Shown in pieces: positions 47,401 through 53,962 of a DNA stretch of 64,000 nt. The notes beneath the pieces are model-generated. The model saw only the letters and a program-made list of their open reading frames with translations. It searched no databases and was not told the DNA's origin. Position 1 is the first letter of the stretch; each line of letters starts with the position of its first letter. The stretch comes from Panaeolus papilionaceus (lineage: Eukaryota > Basidiomycota > Agaricomycetes > Agaricales), in assembly GCA_015501605.1 (NCBI GenBank), contig JADNRZ010000028.1, positions 186,001-250,000 of the forward strand, given 5' to 3'. The translations under genes were made by a program, and so were the position numbers.

Positions 47401-47484
47401 TTCATCAAAGGCGGTGATGAAGATATTGTCCAGCATAGGACAGTAATCCACAAGGGGTATGTATATGGGTGTCCATGCTGACAT
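35483..47484 (-). CDS. Large intron-rich gene of unknown family, interrupted by transposons
   Basis: Exons with fitting phases on the minus strand: 47314-47484 (ATG; MSAWTPIYIPLVDYCPMLDN), about 40731-40900, 40218-40400, 39840-40154, 39262-39791 (split by a MITE), 39028-39211, 38809-38880, 37450-37490, 37237-37300, 36993-37181, 36524-36688, about 36309-36448, 36000-36254, about 35808-35910, and a last exon ending at 35483 (KKYKGARVVRPKVEQYWSVV). Joins between the first three exons and between 38809 and 37490 are not resolved. Landmarks are FRDAVHCWFGAALAEKKLV, a Cys cluster SCPECIGCSQDEKCHQE, and ARAPMGGRAGDSYVFYDGME. No stop is seen in the joined exons. Protein length is at least 850 aa. It does not match any family I know. 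A Ty3 element sits between its first two coding pieces. It could be a domesticated or unknown mobile-element gene. Confidence 0.5.
37301..37449 (-). repeat. Introner-like element 2 filling an intron
   Basis: On the minus strand this 149-nt intron begins GTAGGTAGCAGTACATAG and ends GATCGGCTACAG. It is full of GTAGC/GCTAC words, as is the intron at 38881-39027. It shares with that intron, in the same order and orientation, an AGAGGG...GTA...GTAG core and a GTTGCTAC...GGATGCTAC segment. Splicing joins exon 37450-37490 (phase 2) to 37237-37300 without a break. Confidence 0.6.
38295..38597. mobile_element. MITE-like element with CCCGTACC-rich ends, about 303 bp
   Basis: The ends are inverted: TAGGGAATGTCACAGGTA at the left and, read in reverse complement, TAGGGAAAGTCAAGGGTA at the right. 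Subterminal ACCCGTACCC-type repeats face each other. TCCTCTC flanks the left end directly and occurs four bases outside the right end, so a 7-8-bp target duplication is possible but not exact. It is much more GC-rich than its surroundings. Confidence 0.5.
38882..39026 (-). mobile_element. Introner-like MITE 1, exactly filling an intron
   Basis: The 145-bp element has 19-bp terminal inverted repeats TATGTAGCACTCYGTAGCA. On the minus strand its ends supply the splice sites: G|GTATGTAGCAC at the donor and GTGCTACATAG|G at the acceptor, so the intron is 38881-39027. Exon 39028-39211 (phase 1) then joins exon 38809-38880 and reads LLWSG-RPPHVQTTLQIAHV without a break. If the flanking dinucleotide CC (GG on the minus strand) is the target duplication, splicing recreates the pre-insertion sequence exactly. 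A TA duplication is the alternative reading. Confidence 0.65.
39329..39727. mobile_element. hAT-type MITE inserted in an exon, 399 bp
   Basis: The terminal inverted repeats begin TAAGGCTGGACAC(A/G)AGT and include a subterminal ACTCACAGGT. A perfect 8-bp target duplication CTCTAAGA flanks it (39321-39328 and 39728-39735), the size expected for hAT elements. Internal CAGGTACCTG-like repeats face each other. It carries no coding capacity. Removing it and one duplication restores a 41-codon open exon of the surrounding minus-strand gene (VVLCLRELRAIESSIYQNPR). Confidence 0.85.
40978..41382 (+). repeat. 5' LTR of the Ty3 element
   Basis: 405 bp, TG...CA ends. It contains an internal direct repeat, CTTTGGATCTCCCCCAGG, near 41280 and 41338, separated by about 58 bp. 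Sequence right after the LTR (GTAGAAAGAGGTCACC) does not begin with the TGG typical of a tRNA primer-binding site. Confidence 0.95.
41513..46819 (+). CDS. Gag-Pol polyprotein with chromodomain (1768 aa)
   Basis: A single open frame from ATG 41513 to TAG 46817-46819. After a Ser/Pro-rich start, a Gag-like region (SVDDYVDSFRDLVAEAGY) spans about residues 230-400. No CCHC zinc knuckle of the usual spacing is visible. The protease motif LLDTGATG lies near 550. Reverse transcriptase includes LVQDYRMLNDMTVKNKYPLP and YLDDILIF near 953; RNase H starts near 1100 (RLEADSSDFATGAVL). The integrase HHCC zinc finger (HDSTLAGHPG...CDMCLRTK) lies near 1327, and the catalytic D, D, E lie in VDFIVEL, SDRGPQF and TDGQTERVNQELE. 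A C-terminal chromodomain (LRYLIKWEGYDAGWNSWEPA, about 1700) would target insertion to marked chromatin. Gag and Pol share one frame, as in many fungal chromoviruses. Confidence 0.95.
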   Translation: MDLHTSPPPAASVSLSQLPSLEDQVSSMLAQQESQQVAISHLRSSVLSLLHYFSSTFNPPSSLSLSLSSSSPSSSPVSSTFPPLPSHSVGQLTDGILHSLNHGTVDRNFSPSSSFPLPSVNMEQSSPSPHPLSSSSHFISVPMEHSSSSSSSFSSSLPLPPTSIRSSNRVDPPLPTVSSGCPSGIVSSPLLTTSSGYPGGVVHPSAPSSHRLGTPLMIAEKVRPAPPPRYDGDRLKGKAFYNSLMGYFRLRPDLFPDESTMISWALTFMSAGRAALWSCRIFELIEEGSSPYATWDHFAEDFRKEFFPLREQETAALILEGTSYFQGDRSVDDYVDSFRDLVAEAGYSDPSYIVVKFRCGLHPSITDHLSERVASHPAHNDPFGWYELARLVALNLAANDTFHPQPPPPVPSPLSSLPPSFSHFLDPSPGPLSIRTTHAPLRKPVTSEVSVQMPAQTPPCPKVILDSRNRYAPLVDETPSLPDEDKVPPSPSSLHDPSALPRLPRRSKWECRRLPSSCTISSLAPGPSSLHLKVEIETTDSHEARSVKALLDTGATGLFIDREYVKSNRIATRKLSRPIPVRNVDGTLNESGSITEVVDLILRYNGHTERALFCVTGLGKQKLIIGYTWFRDHNPEVNWETGEVKMSRCKPSSRCFGCKKELNEEKKAARKEEAKVNACRSGPAPSLTPEESSPEDSDDLESSDLPFDLEEGDRVWVSGLLPEEAEEHINATSTISQRLAEGFLRNSAPQPEQTTLPSSPHGPVPDYQSLFHRVFSEAEFLKLPERRPWDHAIELIPGAQPKGCKVYPLNPAEREEAERFLAENEAQGKIRRSKSPMASPVFFVKKKDGSLRLVQDYRMLNDMTVKNKYPLPLISDLINQLRGARYFTKLDIRWGFNNVRIKEGDEWKAAFRTHRGLFEPLVMFFGLTNSPATFQTMMNEIFQDMISEGVVVVYLDDILIFTKDIPEHREVTHRVLKRLEEHGLCLRLEKCEFEKTRIEYLGLIVAENRVEMDPVKVAGVAQWPTPTNRKEVQSFLGFATFYRRFIKDFSHHARPLFDLTKSSTEFSWSPAAATAFQSIKDAVTSSPVLAAPNDDLPFRLEADSSDFATGAVLSQQSPEDGKWHPIAFFSKSLSPVERNYEIHDKEMLAIIRALQEWRHFLEGARHKFEIWTDHKNLEYFMSSQNLNRRQARWSLTLARFDFVMQHKAGATMGKADALSRRSDHGSSERDNQNITLLTPGMFAVRALEGLEFVGQERSLVREIRRHSKEASDLEDTVAKAVKALRKTGSQSLRSSEWDEADGLIYFCGKLYVPPGGDLRRRIVALCHDSTLAGHPGRWKTLELVSRNYWWPRMSKFIGLYTSTCDMCLRTKTIRQRPLGELEPLAVPDRRWDHISVDFIVELPESNGYDAIMVVVDSLSKRAHFTATTTTVSALGTARMYRDHIWKLHGLPSKVVSDRGPQFIAEFTTELYRLLGIEPARSTAYHPQTDGQTERVNQELEQYLRLYISERQDDWYDILSMAEFAYNNHVHSSTQQTPFLLDSGQHPRMGFEPLPPSRMETVNEFTDRMKTALEEARAALAAAKEDMARYYNRRRTKAPEIKPGDRVYLDASDIQTTRPSKKLSHKRVGPYPVISSVGKNAYRLQLPKSLSRIHPVFHVVRLTPAPFDPISGRRAKLPPPPVLVDNVEEFVVEKILNSKFIRGKLRYLIKWEGYDAGWNSWEPADDVHAPDLIRDFYAENPKAPKVIRTTYAHTPYKQAGLHASRAKQS
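46818..46827 (+). promoter_or_regulatory. Polypurine tract of the Ty3 element
   Basis: AGAGGGGGGG lies three bases before the 3' LTR and overlaps the polyprotein stop codon. This is the expected plus-strand primer site for reverse transcription. Confidence 0.8.
46831..47235 (+). repeat. 3' LTR of the Ty3 element
   Basis: 405 bp, no difference seen from the 5' LTR. Directly followed by the GATAG target duplication. Confidence 0.95.
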
Positions 47485-47949
47485 CGCTCAGAATGGATAG
47501 GGTAGATGGCAAACAGGGAAAAGGAGTCTGGGACTGGGAGTGACAGCACCGAGGACAAGATGAGTGATAAGCCAGAGAGTGTTGATGTTTGTAAACAATG
47601 TATATTCATATACAGCTGACAGGCGGCCCGCTACCCGCTGTATTTAAGTACGTTAAGGCTTTGATTAAAAACAAGAATAAATATTATTATCAAAATCGAA
47701 TGGATAGCTTGAATTAAGTATTCTCAGATGCTCTCCTTATCCCTAGCTTCCCACTCAGTCATACATATCATCTGATTTATCCTCAACCAGGACCCCTGAT
47801 AATGCCGCCAAAGGCCTGATCCCCCAAGACGATTTTTGTTGGAACTCAGCATTTCCATTTTAGGCCGAATTTGTCGCAATCGACTCAGGTATTCCACCAA
47901 TATCAAGATTTTGTCGGGACCTTGGGATCAGGCATGGGGTTTTTGGCAC

Positions 47950-48118
47950 ACCAATGGCGTTCGGCTATCTCAAGAGCAAGAGGAATATAGGAGGTGATGA
48001 TGGGGCGACCTTCAGTTAAGGTCCTTCCCATCAATAAAAAGAACAATATATTTTTTGTAATTTTCGTAGTATCAGGATAAGGATAATAAATAAAAATCCT
48101 CGCTCGATGCGGTCGCTC
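47950..48118. repeat. Split direct repeat B2
   Basis: From ACCAATGGCG to GGTCGCTC. Repeated at 48440-48608 with a constant offset of 490. Confidence 0.9.
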
Positions 48119-48146
48119 ACGAAAGCAAAGGGTGGCAGAGGGTGGG

Positions 48147-48442
48147 CGACGAAAAAGTATATGAAGGTGATGGTCAAACGGAAACAGGATTAAACTACAC
48201 TGAGACCTCGCATCTCTATGTAGTAGGGCTATCTCAGACATAAGGTGTGACCTTACCAGGGAGATTAGAAAAAATAAATAAATAATCTGATTCTCTTGTG
48301 CATGTATGCCCTAGAGAAATAGTTGTCGCTCCAGGATTGCTATCCTAACCGATAGCCCTTCCCTTGCGATGCTCGGTCGTAGACCATGGTTGTTTGCGCC
48401 ATCACTTCATTGACCAACCGAAACTTCCATTTTAAGGAGACC
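48147..48442. repeat. Split direct repeat A2
   Basis: From CGACGAAAAAG to AAGGAGACC. Repeated at 53004-53299 with a constant offset of 4,857. It overlaps B1 by three bases (ACC). Confidence 0.9.
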
Positions 48443-48608
48443 AATGGCGTTCGGCTATCTCAAGAGCAAGAGGAATATAGGAGGTGATGATGGGGCGACC
48501 TTCAGTTAAGGTCCTTCCCATCAATAAAAAGAACAATATATTTTTTGTAATTTTCGTAGTATCAGGATAAGGATAATAAATAAAAATCCTCGCTCGATGC
48601 GGTCGCTC
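48440..48608. repeat. Split direct repeat B1
   Basis: Second copy of the 169-bp B repeat. It lies 33 bp beyond the stop of the recombinase gene, continuous with A2. Confidence 0.9.
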
Positions 48609-48641
48609 CTAACATCTATAGCATTTTTGGTTGATGAGTGG

Positions 48642-49637
48642 TCAAAGGCCACGATGATGAGGAGGATCGAGTGAAGAATTTTGTAGTGCTGCCAGTAAAA
48701 GAGGGTGTTTCCGGATGTATATTTTCCAGGCGTCGGAAGACCAACGGCCTGTAGCTTGAATTAAATGTGGAGGGATGCCCAACTCAGCCAGAGCAGTAGC
48801 ACCACCTGCACGCATTGATTGTCCGGAGATTGTGTTTCCAAAGTTGAATTTCTTCATTCGAGATATGAAGAAGGAGCGAGTTGGGACATCACCGGCAGCT
48901 GTTAACCACAAGGGGGATAGATATGGAAAGTGTTCATCACGGATACTGAGATATTGGACAAATATAGAGTAAATGTCGAGCGATGGCCAAAGGTTCCGTA
49001 GCAAGACAGTATTTCCCTCGAAAAACTTGTCAGCTTTGTGGGCGGGGAGTGTGTATGAGCACGCGGTGGGCATTATTTTGACAGATGATCGGAGAGCTCT
49101 CTTTCTGGGGTTTTTAATAGCAACATCGTCAGGGTCAGATATATCTCCCAGTCGCAGGAGGGCGGAAAAGCCGACTGCAATCATTGTTTTAAACAAAATG
49201 TCATCGAAAGAGAACGCAGGAGTTTTTACGACTGCCCGAACCATATCAACTGTGAGAGGAGCTTTACGAATAACCGCAGAACCGTGCAAGCGTTTGCACC
49301 CGTGAAGAGTGTCAATTACGAGAGATGATTGTCGAACTTCACACACGTCGGGATATTGTGGTCGCAGGAAATGTATTATAGCAGTGAGGTAGGATGATAC
49401 AGAGGAAGGCTTGATGAATTCGGACATATATAGAATGAAATTAGACATGGTGAGGGGTGTTGGGCGAAGGGGATAACTATGAAGGGTGACGAATTGTTTC
49501 CAGCATTTAAAGCCAGAAGCGTAAGATTTCCACGTAGAATGGTCAATCTTCATTCCAAGAGCCTGAGCACGACGCTCATTAAACTGCTTCTCCGACCAGG
49601 CGACCCTGGTAGCATGAGAAACAGTTTGACGTGGCAT
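48642..49637 (-). CDS. Tyrosine recombinase of the Ngaro element (331 aa)
   Basis: The start is the ATG at 49637 (MPRQTVSHATRVAWSEKQFN), five bases after the RT stop codon; upstream in-frame codons are not ATG. An N-terminal helical SAM-like core-binding region (WKSYASGFKCWKQFVTLHSY) precedes the catalytic domain. That domain has the first arginine in ALLRLGDISDPDD, a lysine in LPAHKADKFF, the second-arginine box as SGQSMRAGGATALAELG (Gln in place of the usual first His), and TGRWSSDAWKIYIRKHP with the Trp and the nucleophilic Tyr. It would integrate the circular cDNA of the element without target duplication. Frame is intact. Confidence 0.9.
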   Translation of the reverse strand: MPRQTVSHATRVAWSEKQFNERRAQALGMKIDHSTWKSYASGFKCWKQFVTLHSYPLRPTPLTMSNFILYMSEFIKPSSVSSYLTAIIHFLRPQYPDVCEVRQSSLVIDTLHGCKRLHGSAVIRKAPLTVDMVRAVVKTPAFSFDDILFKTMIAVGFSALLRLGDISDPDDVAIKNPRKRALRSSVKIMPTACSYTLPAHKADKFFEGNTVLLRNLWPSLDIYSIFVQYLSIRDEHFPYLSPLWLTAAGDVPTRSFFISRMKKFNFGNTISGQSMRAGGATALAELGIPPHLIQATGRWSSDAWKIYIRKHPLLLAALQNSSLDPPHHRGL

Positions 49638-49642
49638 CGTAC

Positions 49643-52600
49643 TCACTTGGCTACCCCACCTTCAGAGAGGGGGGGTTCAAAAGACTCGACTTGGAGGAGG
49701 TGATCTAAACGCAGGGCGTCACCGATGCGACCCCGGGAAAGAGCGTCGGCAACGAGGTTTCTTTCACCCGGTACATATAATACCTTGAGATCATGAGGCG
49801 TCCTCAGGAGAATGTCGCAGGCATGGATGAGAATGGGGTTGAAGCGTGGGGAGGCTCTAAGGGAATTAAAGATGTCCACAGTGTTTGTATTGTCAGTGTA
49901 AATGACGATCCGCTTCGCAAGAGCTTCACGATCGTCAAGCCAAGTTAGCGCTGATAAAACACATAAGGCTTCGTTGTAGAAGATGATTTGATCCTCCGTG
50001 TGGGTGATGGAGCATGTGAAACCTAGGTGTAGCTCTCTTGAATAGAACCCCATTCCAGTGAGGGAAGCGTCACAATAGATGGTAAAATCAGCCTCAGAGG
50101 GGTGCCAATGGAGGTTGTCGAGAATTCGGATGCCAGGAGAGCTCCGAATATGGGATATAGCCCACCTGAGGTCATTCCGAATAGCGTTGTTTGGGCGAAA
50201 GCGGACCATGGGGGAAGTTTTTCCTCGCATCTTTTCATAAATGCAAGAGAGAGCCGGTTTGACCAAAGGGAAAACATTCAGAGCCCAATTGATCCAGCCA
50301 GTGAGATGTTGCCATTGACGAAGAGTGCACCCACGTTTAGCAGGGGTTGTGGAAGTTGAGACCCAATACTCGAGCTCATCGAGCAGAGCAGTGATCGCCG
50401 ATTTGGAAAGGGATAGTTCCAACGAGTTGACATCAACCGAAATGCCGATGATGACAAGTGGGTTGCCTGATATCTGCTTCTTCTCCTTGTGAGGAATGCC
50501 AAGGTCATCCCACAACAAAAGAAGACGAGCCTGGGGGGAAGGAAGAGAACGATTATATGGAGCATACCATGTTGTGTCGCCTTCTACAGCCAAACCAAAA
50601 TGATCATCTGAATAGGCACATAACTCAGATATGCCCCGCTTTACAACAGCCACCCACGAGACCAGTGCCATGAATGAGATGAAAAGCAACTGGGAGGCCC
50701 TGCCCCCAAAAACATTACACCTGTTGACGTGGTATTGACCGTCCACACGTTCAACCTGTTTGATCTGCCAATAAGGATGCATAGGGATAAGGCGATAAGC
50801 TTCAGCGACGTCCGACTTCCAGGCGATTAGTTTCTTTCCAGGATGACGTTGCTGCATGGCAATCATGTGGGTGCCGAAAGCCCTCATGTTGTCCAGTGGA
50901 GCTTTAGGCATGGAACATTTATCGATAAGGGAGTTGAGTGAGTATGGCCCATGGCTATGGTCTGTCACGAGGCGCATTGCTTCTCCATTATCTTTTGGGA
51001 CCGCATGGATAGGCATGCAGTACATGCCAGGGAGGAGGTGAGGAAAAGCAGATGAGTATCGATTTTTTGAGAGTTCAACATCGCGCTGGTCTCTGAGGAA
51101 TGCTGCCTTTACTGGATCTTCTGGAGTAGGAGTGGATTCATCATGTGTTATAGGATACTCCACAGGGAAAGTTTTGACAAGGGGCCAAAACCCGAAGGTG
51201 AGAGAGGTTTCAACAGAAGTGGTGAGAGGTAAGTTTGGGTGGCCTTGTAGTTCTGTGTGAAGGTTCGGGATGTTGACAGGTGTGATGATGGGAAAGTATT
51301 CAGGGTGATCACGAATCGTGTTTGACACAATGGGATCATCAAGGACTTCATTTGGCGGAGGTGGAAGTGGAGGTGCAGTGAGTGTCCATTGAACAGTACC
51401 TATGGGGGTGTCCTCGTCCCAATCATTATACCTTTTCCAGACTGGAACGAAATTACGAGCGATCTCCCCCTGCTTCCTGACATGTAAACTTCCCATGTCC
51501 CTCTTTTCCACATTGTCGACACTGGTGGATGTATCGGCATGGTGACCTTGGACATCCTCCCCGCTGGTTAAATTTATCACAGATTGCTGAAGAACTTGGG
51601 GTATTTCGTGTGGCTTTTCCAGAACGGTTGAACCCGACAGAAGAGTTGGGTGGTTTTTGTTGGAAAGAGCCATCTGTGAATAAGGTTGCACGCTCGAACC
51701 TGGACCAACGGTGGAAGTCATTAAGCTTGAAACAGGAACCTCCCTCAACTTGGTCACGGATGCATTGGTCGAGGGTGATAACTTTGTTGGCACTTGTCTC
51801 GACAAGGGATTCGAATTGTTGTTCGATCCATTCTCCATATTCAATAAGCTCTTCTCGACGGTGTGGGAAGATGAAAAGGTATGCTCTGATGGTTCGATTC
51901 CATGATGAAGACCATTCTGCTTGAGTTCTGACACGTCGAGAGGGCTTGGATTGGCCAATAGAGATCTCGACATCTCCCAGGCGTCCAGAGCTCTCTTTAG
52001 GAGGGTGAATGCGGTGCAAGGAGGAGAGGACTTTGTCAAGGTTAACTGGATTTCCCTTGAGGATGTTGGACCATTCGGAATATGGGAAACCGCTGGGCTT
52101 GGTGGGTGTGGAATCGTGTCTGAGCTCACTGAGGACGAAGCCAACATTGATAGAGATGAGTCGCAAGATTTTGGCGTTCTCGACGCAGCTAGGATCTGAT
52201 GGTTTCCCAGCATTTGATTTTGACTGGTGTTTGACCCAGGGCATTTGTCCATGGGTGAGTCGGACCTTCTTTTGTTTGCCTTTAGGTTGGATGTATCCAG
52301 CATCATCATCCTCTGAAGAAGAGGAGGAGGAGTCAGAGGAGGAGCTGGATCCAGGCGATGAAGAAGGTTGTCGTGCTTTTCTTTTTCCTTTTCGGTCTCG
52401 AGGGTGAAGTCCAAGTCCATTGAGGAAGGAGATGTGATCCTCGACAACAGAATGGGCTGGTCTATCATTCTGGGAATTACTTGGCTGGGGTTCACCTCCG
52501 GAGGTGATCTGGTCTCCAAGTGAGACAGCTTGATCCCGGAGGAATTGCTCCTGCTCAAGTTGATCGCAGAAATTGTGGAATCCATCCCACCTCTGCTGGT

Positions 52601-52927
52601 AGTCTTCTCCCTTATCCCGGAGCTCAAAGATTGAATACAGCATCCCAATGGATTTGAGTCGTGCAGAGGGATCTTGGCTTTTTCTGAACTCCGAGACAAT
52701 AATTTCGGCCTTTTCGACAATTGATTTGAGTCTGGATGGGAGATCAGATTGATTCCCAGAACTGGGGAGGATGTAAGGCTCCGGCGGCGCTTGGAAACTC
52801 GAGGCACTGGATCGCTGAGTCGACCCAGAAGGGCCGGAGTGTTGTCCAGACGATCCAGGAGTTTGGCTGGTAGAGCGGGAGTGTCGGCTATGCTGGGTTT
52901 CTGAGGTGGATCGTTGGGTGGATTCAT
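49643..52927 (-). CDS. Reverse transcriptase/RNase H ORF with long N-terminal overlap (1094 aa)
   Basis: Open from ATG 52927 to a TGA at 49643-49645. The last 600 residues carry the polymerase: WKSDVAEAYRLIPMHPYWQI, the active-site YSDDHFG, then RNase H with YCDASLTGMGFY, a catalytic Glu in IIFYNEALCVL and VIYTDNTNTVDIFNSL, ending VPGERNLVADALSRG. This is the DIRS/Ngaro order RT-RNase H, without protease or DDE integrase. About 491 N-terminal codons overlap the Gag frame in the +1 register and encode Ser/Pro-rich sequence with no known fold. RT might instead be made from a shorter internal start or by frameshifting from Gag. Confidence 0.88.
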   Translation of the reverse strand: MNPPNDPPQKPSIADTPALPAKLLDRLDNTPALLGRLSDPVPRVSKRRRSLTSSPVLGINLISHPDSNQLSKRPKLLSRSSEKAKIPLHDSNPLGCCIQSLSSGIREKTTSRGGMDSTISAINLSRSNSSGIKLSHLETRSPPEVNPSQVIPRMIDQPILLSRITSPSSMDLDFTLETEKEKEKHDNLLHRLDPAPPLTPPPLLQRMMMLDTSNLKANKRRSDSPMDKCPGSNTSQNQMLGNHQILAASRTPKSCDSSLSMLASSSVSSDTIPHPPSPAVSHIPNGPTSSREIQLTLTKSSPPCTAFTLLKRALDAWEMSRSLLANPSPLDVSELKQNGLHHGIEPSEHTFSSSHTVEKSLLNMENGSNNNSNPLSRQVPTKLSPSTNASVTKLREVPVSSLMTSTVGPGSSVQPYSQMALSNKNHPTLLSGSTVLEKPHEIPQVLQQSVINLTSGEDVQGHHADTSTSVDNVEKRDMGSLHVRKQGEIARNFVPVWKRYNDWDEDTPIGTVQWTLTAPPLPPPPNEVLDDPIVSNTIRDHPEYFPIITPVNIPNLHTELQGHPNLPLTTSVETSLTFGFWPLVKTFPVEYPITHDESTPTPEDPVKAAFLRDQRDVELSKNRYSSAFPHLLPGMYCMPIHAVPKDNGEAMRLVTDHSHGPYSLNSLIDKCSMPKAPLDNMRAFGTHMIAMQQRHPGKKLIAWKSDVAEAYRLIPMHPYWQIKQVERVDGQYHVNRCNVFGGRASQLLFISFMALVSWVAVVKRGISELCAYSDDHFGLAVEGDTTWYAPYNRSLPSPQARLLLLWDDLGIPHKEKKQISGNPLVIIGISVDVNSLELSLSKSAITALLDELEYWVSTSTTPAKRGCTLRQWQHLTGWINWALNVFPLVKPALSCIYEKMRGKTSPMVRFRPNNAIRNDLRWAISHIRSSPGIRILDNLHWHPSEADFTIYCDASLTGMGFYSRELHLGFTCSITHTEDQIIFYNEALCVLSALTWLDDREALAKRIVIYTDNTNTVDIFNSLRASPRFNPILIHACDILLRTPHDLKVLYVPGERNLVADALSRGRIGDALRLDHLLQVESFEPPLSEGGVAK

Positions 52928-52940
52928 TACGAGGGGACAT
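51453..52940 (-). CDS. Gag-like protein of the Ngaro element with CCCH and CCHC fingers (495 aa)
   Basis: Start chosen at ATG 52940 (MSPRNESTQRS). The N-terminus is Ser/Gln/Pro-rich. A coiled helical region (QQRWDGFHNFCDQLEQEQFL) and an acidic Ser cluster (SSSDSSSSSSEDDDAGYI) precede a conserved-looking core (EWSSSWNRTIRAYLFIFPHR). The C-terminus has a CCCH finger (CDKFNQRGGCPRSPCRYIH) directly followed by a CCHC knuckle (CRQCGKEGHGKFTC), fitting RNA binding. The frame is intact and overlaps the RT frame. Confidence 0.85.
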   Translation of the reverse strand: MSPRNESTQRSTSETQHSRHSRSTSQTPGSSGQHSGPSGSTQRSSASSFQAPPEPYILPSSGNQSDLPSRLKSIVEKAEIIVSEFRKSQDPSARLKSIGMLYSIFELRDKGEDYQQRWDGFHNFCDQLEQEQFLRDQAVSLGDQITSGGEPQPSNSQNDRPAHSVVEDHISFLNGLGLHPRDRKGKRKARQPSSSPGSSSSSDSSSSSSEDDDAGYIQPKGKQKKVRLTHGQMPWVKHQSKSNAGKPSDPSCVENAKILRLISINVGFVLSELRHDSTPTKPSGFPYSEWSNILKGNPVNLDKVLSSLHRIHPPKESSGRLGDVEISIGQSKPSRRVRTQAEWSSSWNRTIRAYLFIFPHRREELIEYGEWIEQQFESLVETSANKVITLDQCIRDQVEGGSCFKLNDFHRWSRFERATLFTDGSFQQKPPNSSVGFNRSGKATRNTPSSSAICDKFNQRGGCPRSPCRYIHQCRQCGKEGHGKFTCQEAGGDRS

Positions 52941-53003
52941 GAACAAAGATATCAAAAATATTTATTTGAGAAAGAAGAGTTTCGATAGACGAAGTCAGAG
53001 ATT

Positions 53004-53299
53004 CGACGAAAAAGTATATGAAGGTGATGGTCAAACGGAAACAGGATTAAACTACACTGAGACCTCGCATCTCTATGTAGTAGGGCTATCTCAGACATAA
53101 GGTGTGACCTTACCAGGGAGATTAGAAAAAATAAATAAATAATCTGATTCTCTTGTGCATGTATGCCCTAGAGAAATAGTTGTCGCTCCAGGATTGCTAT
53201 CCTAACCGATAGCCCTTCCCTTGCGATGCTCGGTCGTAGACCATGGTTGTTTGCGCCATCACTTCATTGACCAACCGAAACTTCCATTTTAAGGAGACC
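53004..53299. repeat. Split direct repeat A1
   Basis: 5' copy of the 296-bp A repeat at the upstream end of the Ngaro element; the Gag ATG lies 63 bp inside it. Confidence 0.9.
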
Positions 53300-53962
53300 T
53301 TTGTAGACCATTTTGGGACTCGGGAATAGGTTGTTTTTTCTTAAATTAGCCTAATAACTACTTAAAGTGCAATGTATGCTCCAAATCTCTCAATTTCATT
53401 CAAAAATCACTGCCGATTCGTGTCTGAGGCTCCAAATTAGTGTTTACAATGACAGGTCCAGGATTCAAAGACAAGTTTCAAGGTATCTTACTGTTCCATA
53501 TTGAACTCCTGCTAACAGTTTACCCATATCTCTGGGTTAAACTGTTATTTGTCGGAAACTCCGGATGAGATCGACCCTCCCAAAGGTACTTTTGTCGGGA
53601 CTATGGACTGAGGGATTTTGCCCAATTCGACAGCTTTTGTCGAAATTTGGATCAGTGATTTGGCCGAAAAATCTCAACTTTTGTCGAAATCCGGCTCAGG
53701 CCCCTCCCAGCATTATCAGGGGTCCTCCTCAACCTCGTGCTTATATTTTCCCTTCTTGGATGTAAACTAAAAAGCGCATTCAGCTCCGGCTTCGTCATCG
53801 TTATCCAGATAGACGCCATCTCCTCCTGATCATGTTCGTTTACTCCACCCACCTCCATCACCACTCTCCTGCCCCTCGTCGTCGTCGTCATTGTAGGAAT
53901 ACTCTGTCGTTGCACCTGCGCCTGCTGAGCTTGCTGTCCCTTATTCGAGGACATGTCATAAA

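Larger units (their letters stand above)
47950..53299 (-). mobile_element. Ngaro/DIRS-type tyrosine-recombinase retrotransposon, structurally complete
   Basis: In coding direction the order is A1 (53004-53299), open frames, B1 (48440-48608), A2 (48147-48442), a 28-nt spacer, B2 (47950-48118). These are the split direct repeats that define Ngaro/PAT-like elements. A copies are 296 bp and B copies 169 bp; no mismatch was noticed within either pair. There is no target duplication, as expected for recombinase-mediated insertion; the trinucleotide ACC is shared at the junctions. All three frames (Gag, RT/RNase H, recombinase) are open, so the copy may be active. Confidence 0.92.
47789..53726. mobile_element. 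Non-autonomous TIR element (8-bp TSD) hosting the Ngaro insertion
   Basis: The outer ends are AGGACCCCTGATAATGC at 47789 and its reverse complement ending at 53726, a perfect 17-bp inverted repeat followed by a weaker GGCCTGA match. The duplication CCTCAACC flanks it at 47781-47788 and 53727-53734. Without the nested retrotransposon it is about 590 bp (47789-47949 plus 53300-53726) and has no coding frame. Subterminal TTTTGTCGGGAC-type words repeat near 47904, 53589, 53636 and 53682. An 8-bp duplication fits hAT or KDZ-type transposons. Confidence 0.85.

Noticed and set aside
48775..52407. Plus-strand frames across the Ngaro element
   Set aside because: Antisense shadows of the Gag, RT and recombinase genes.
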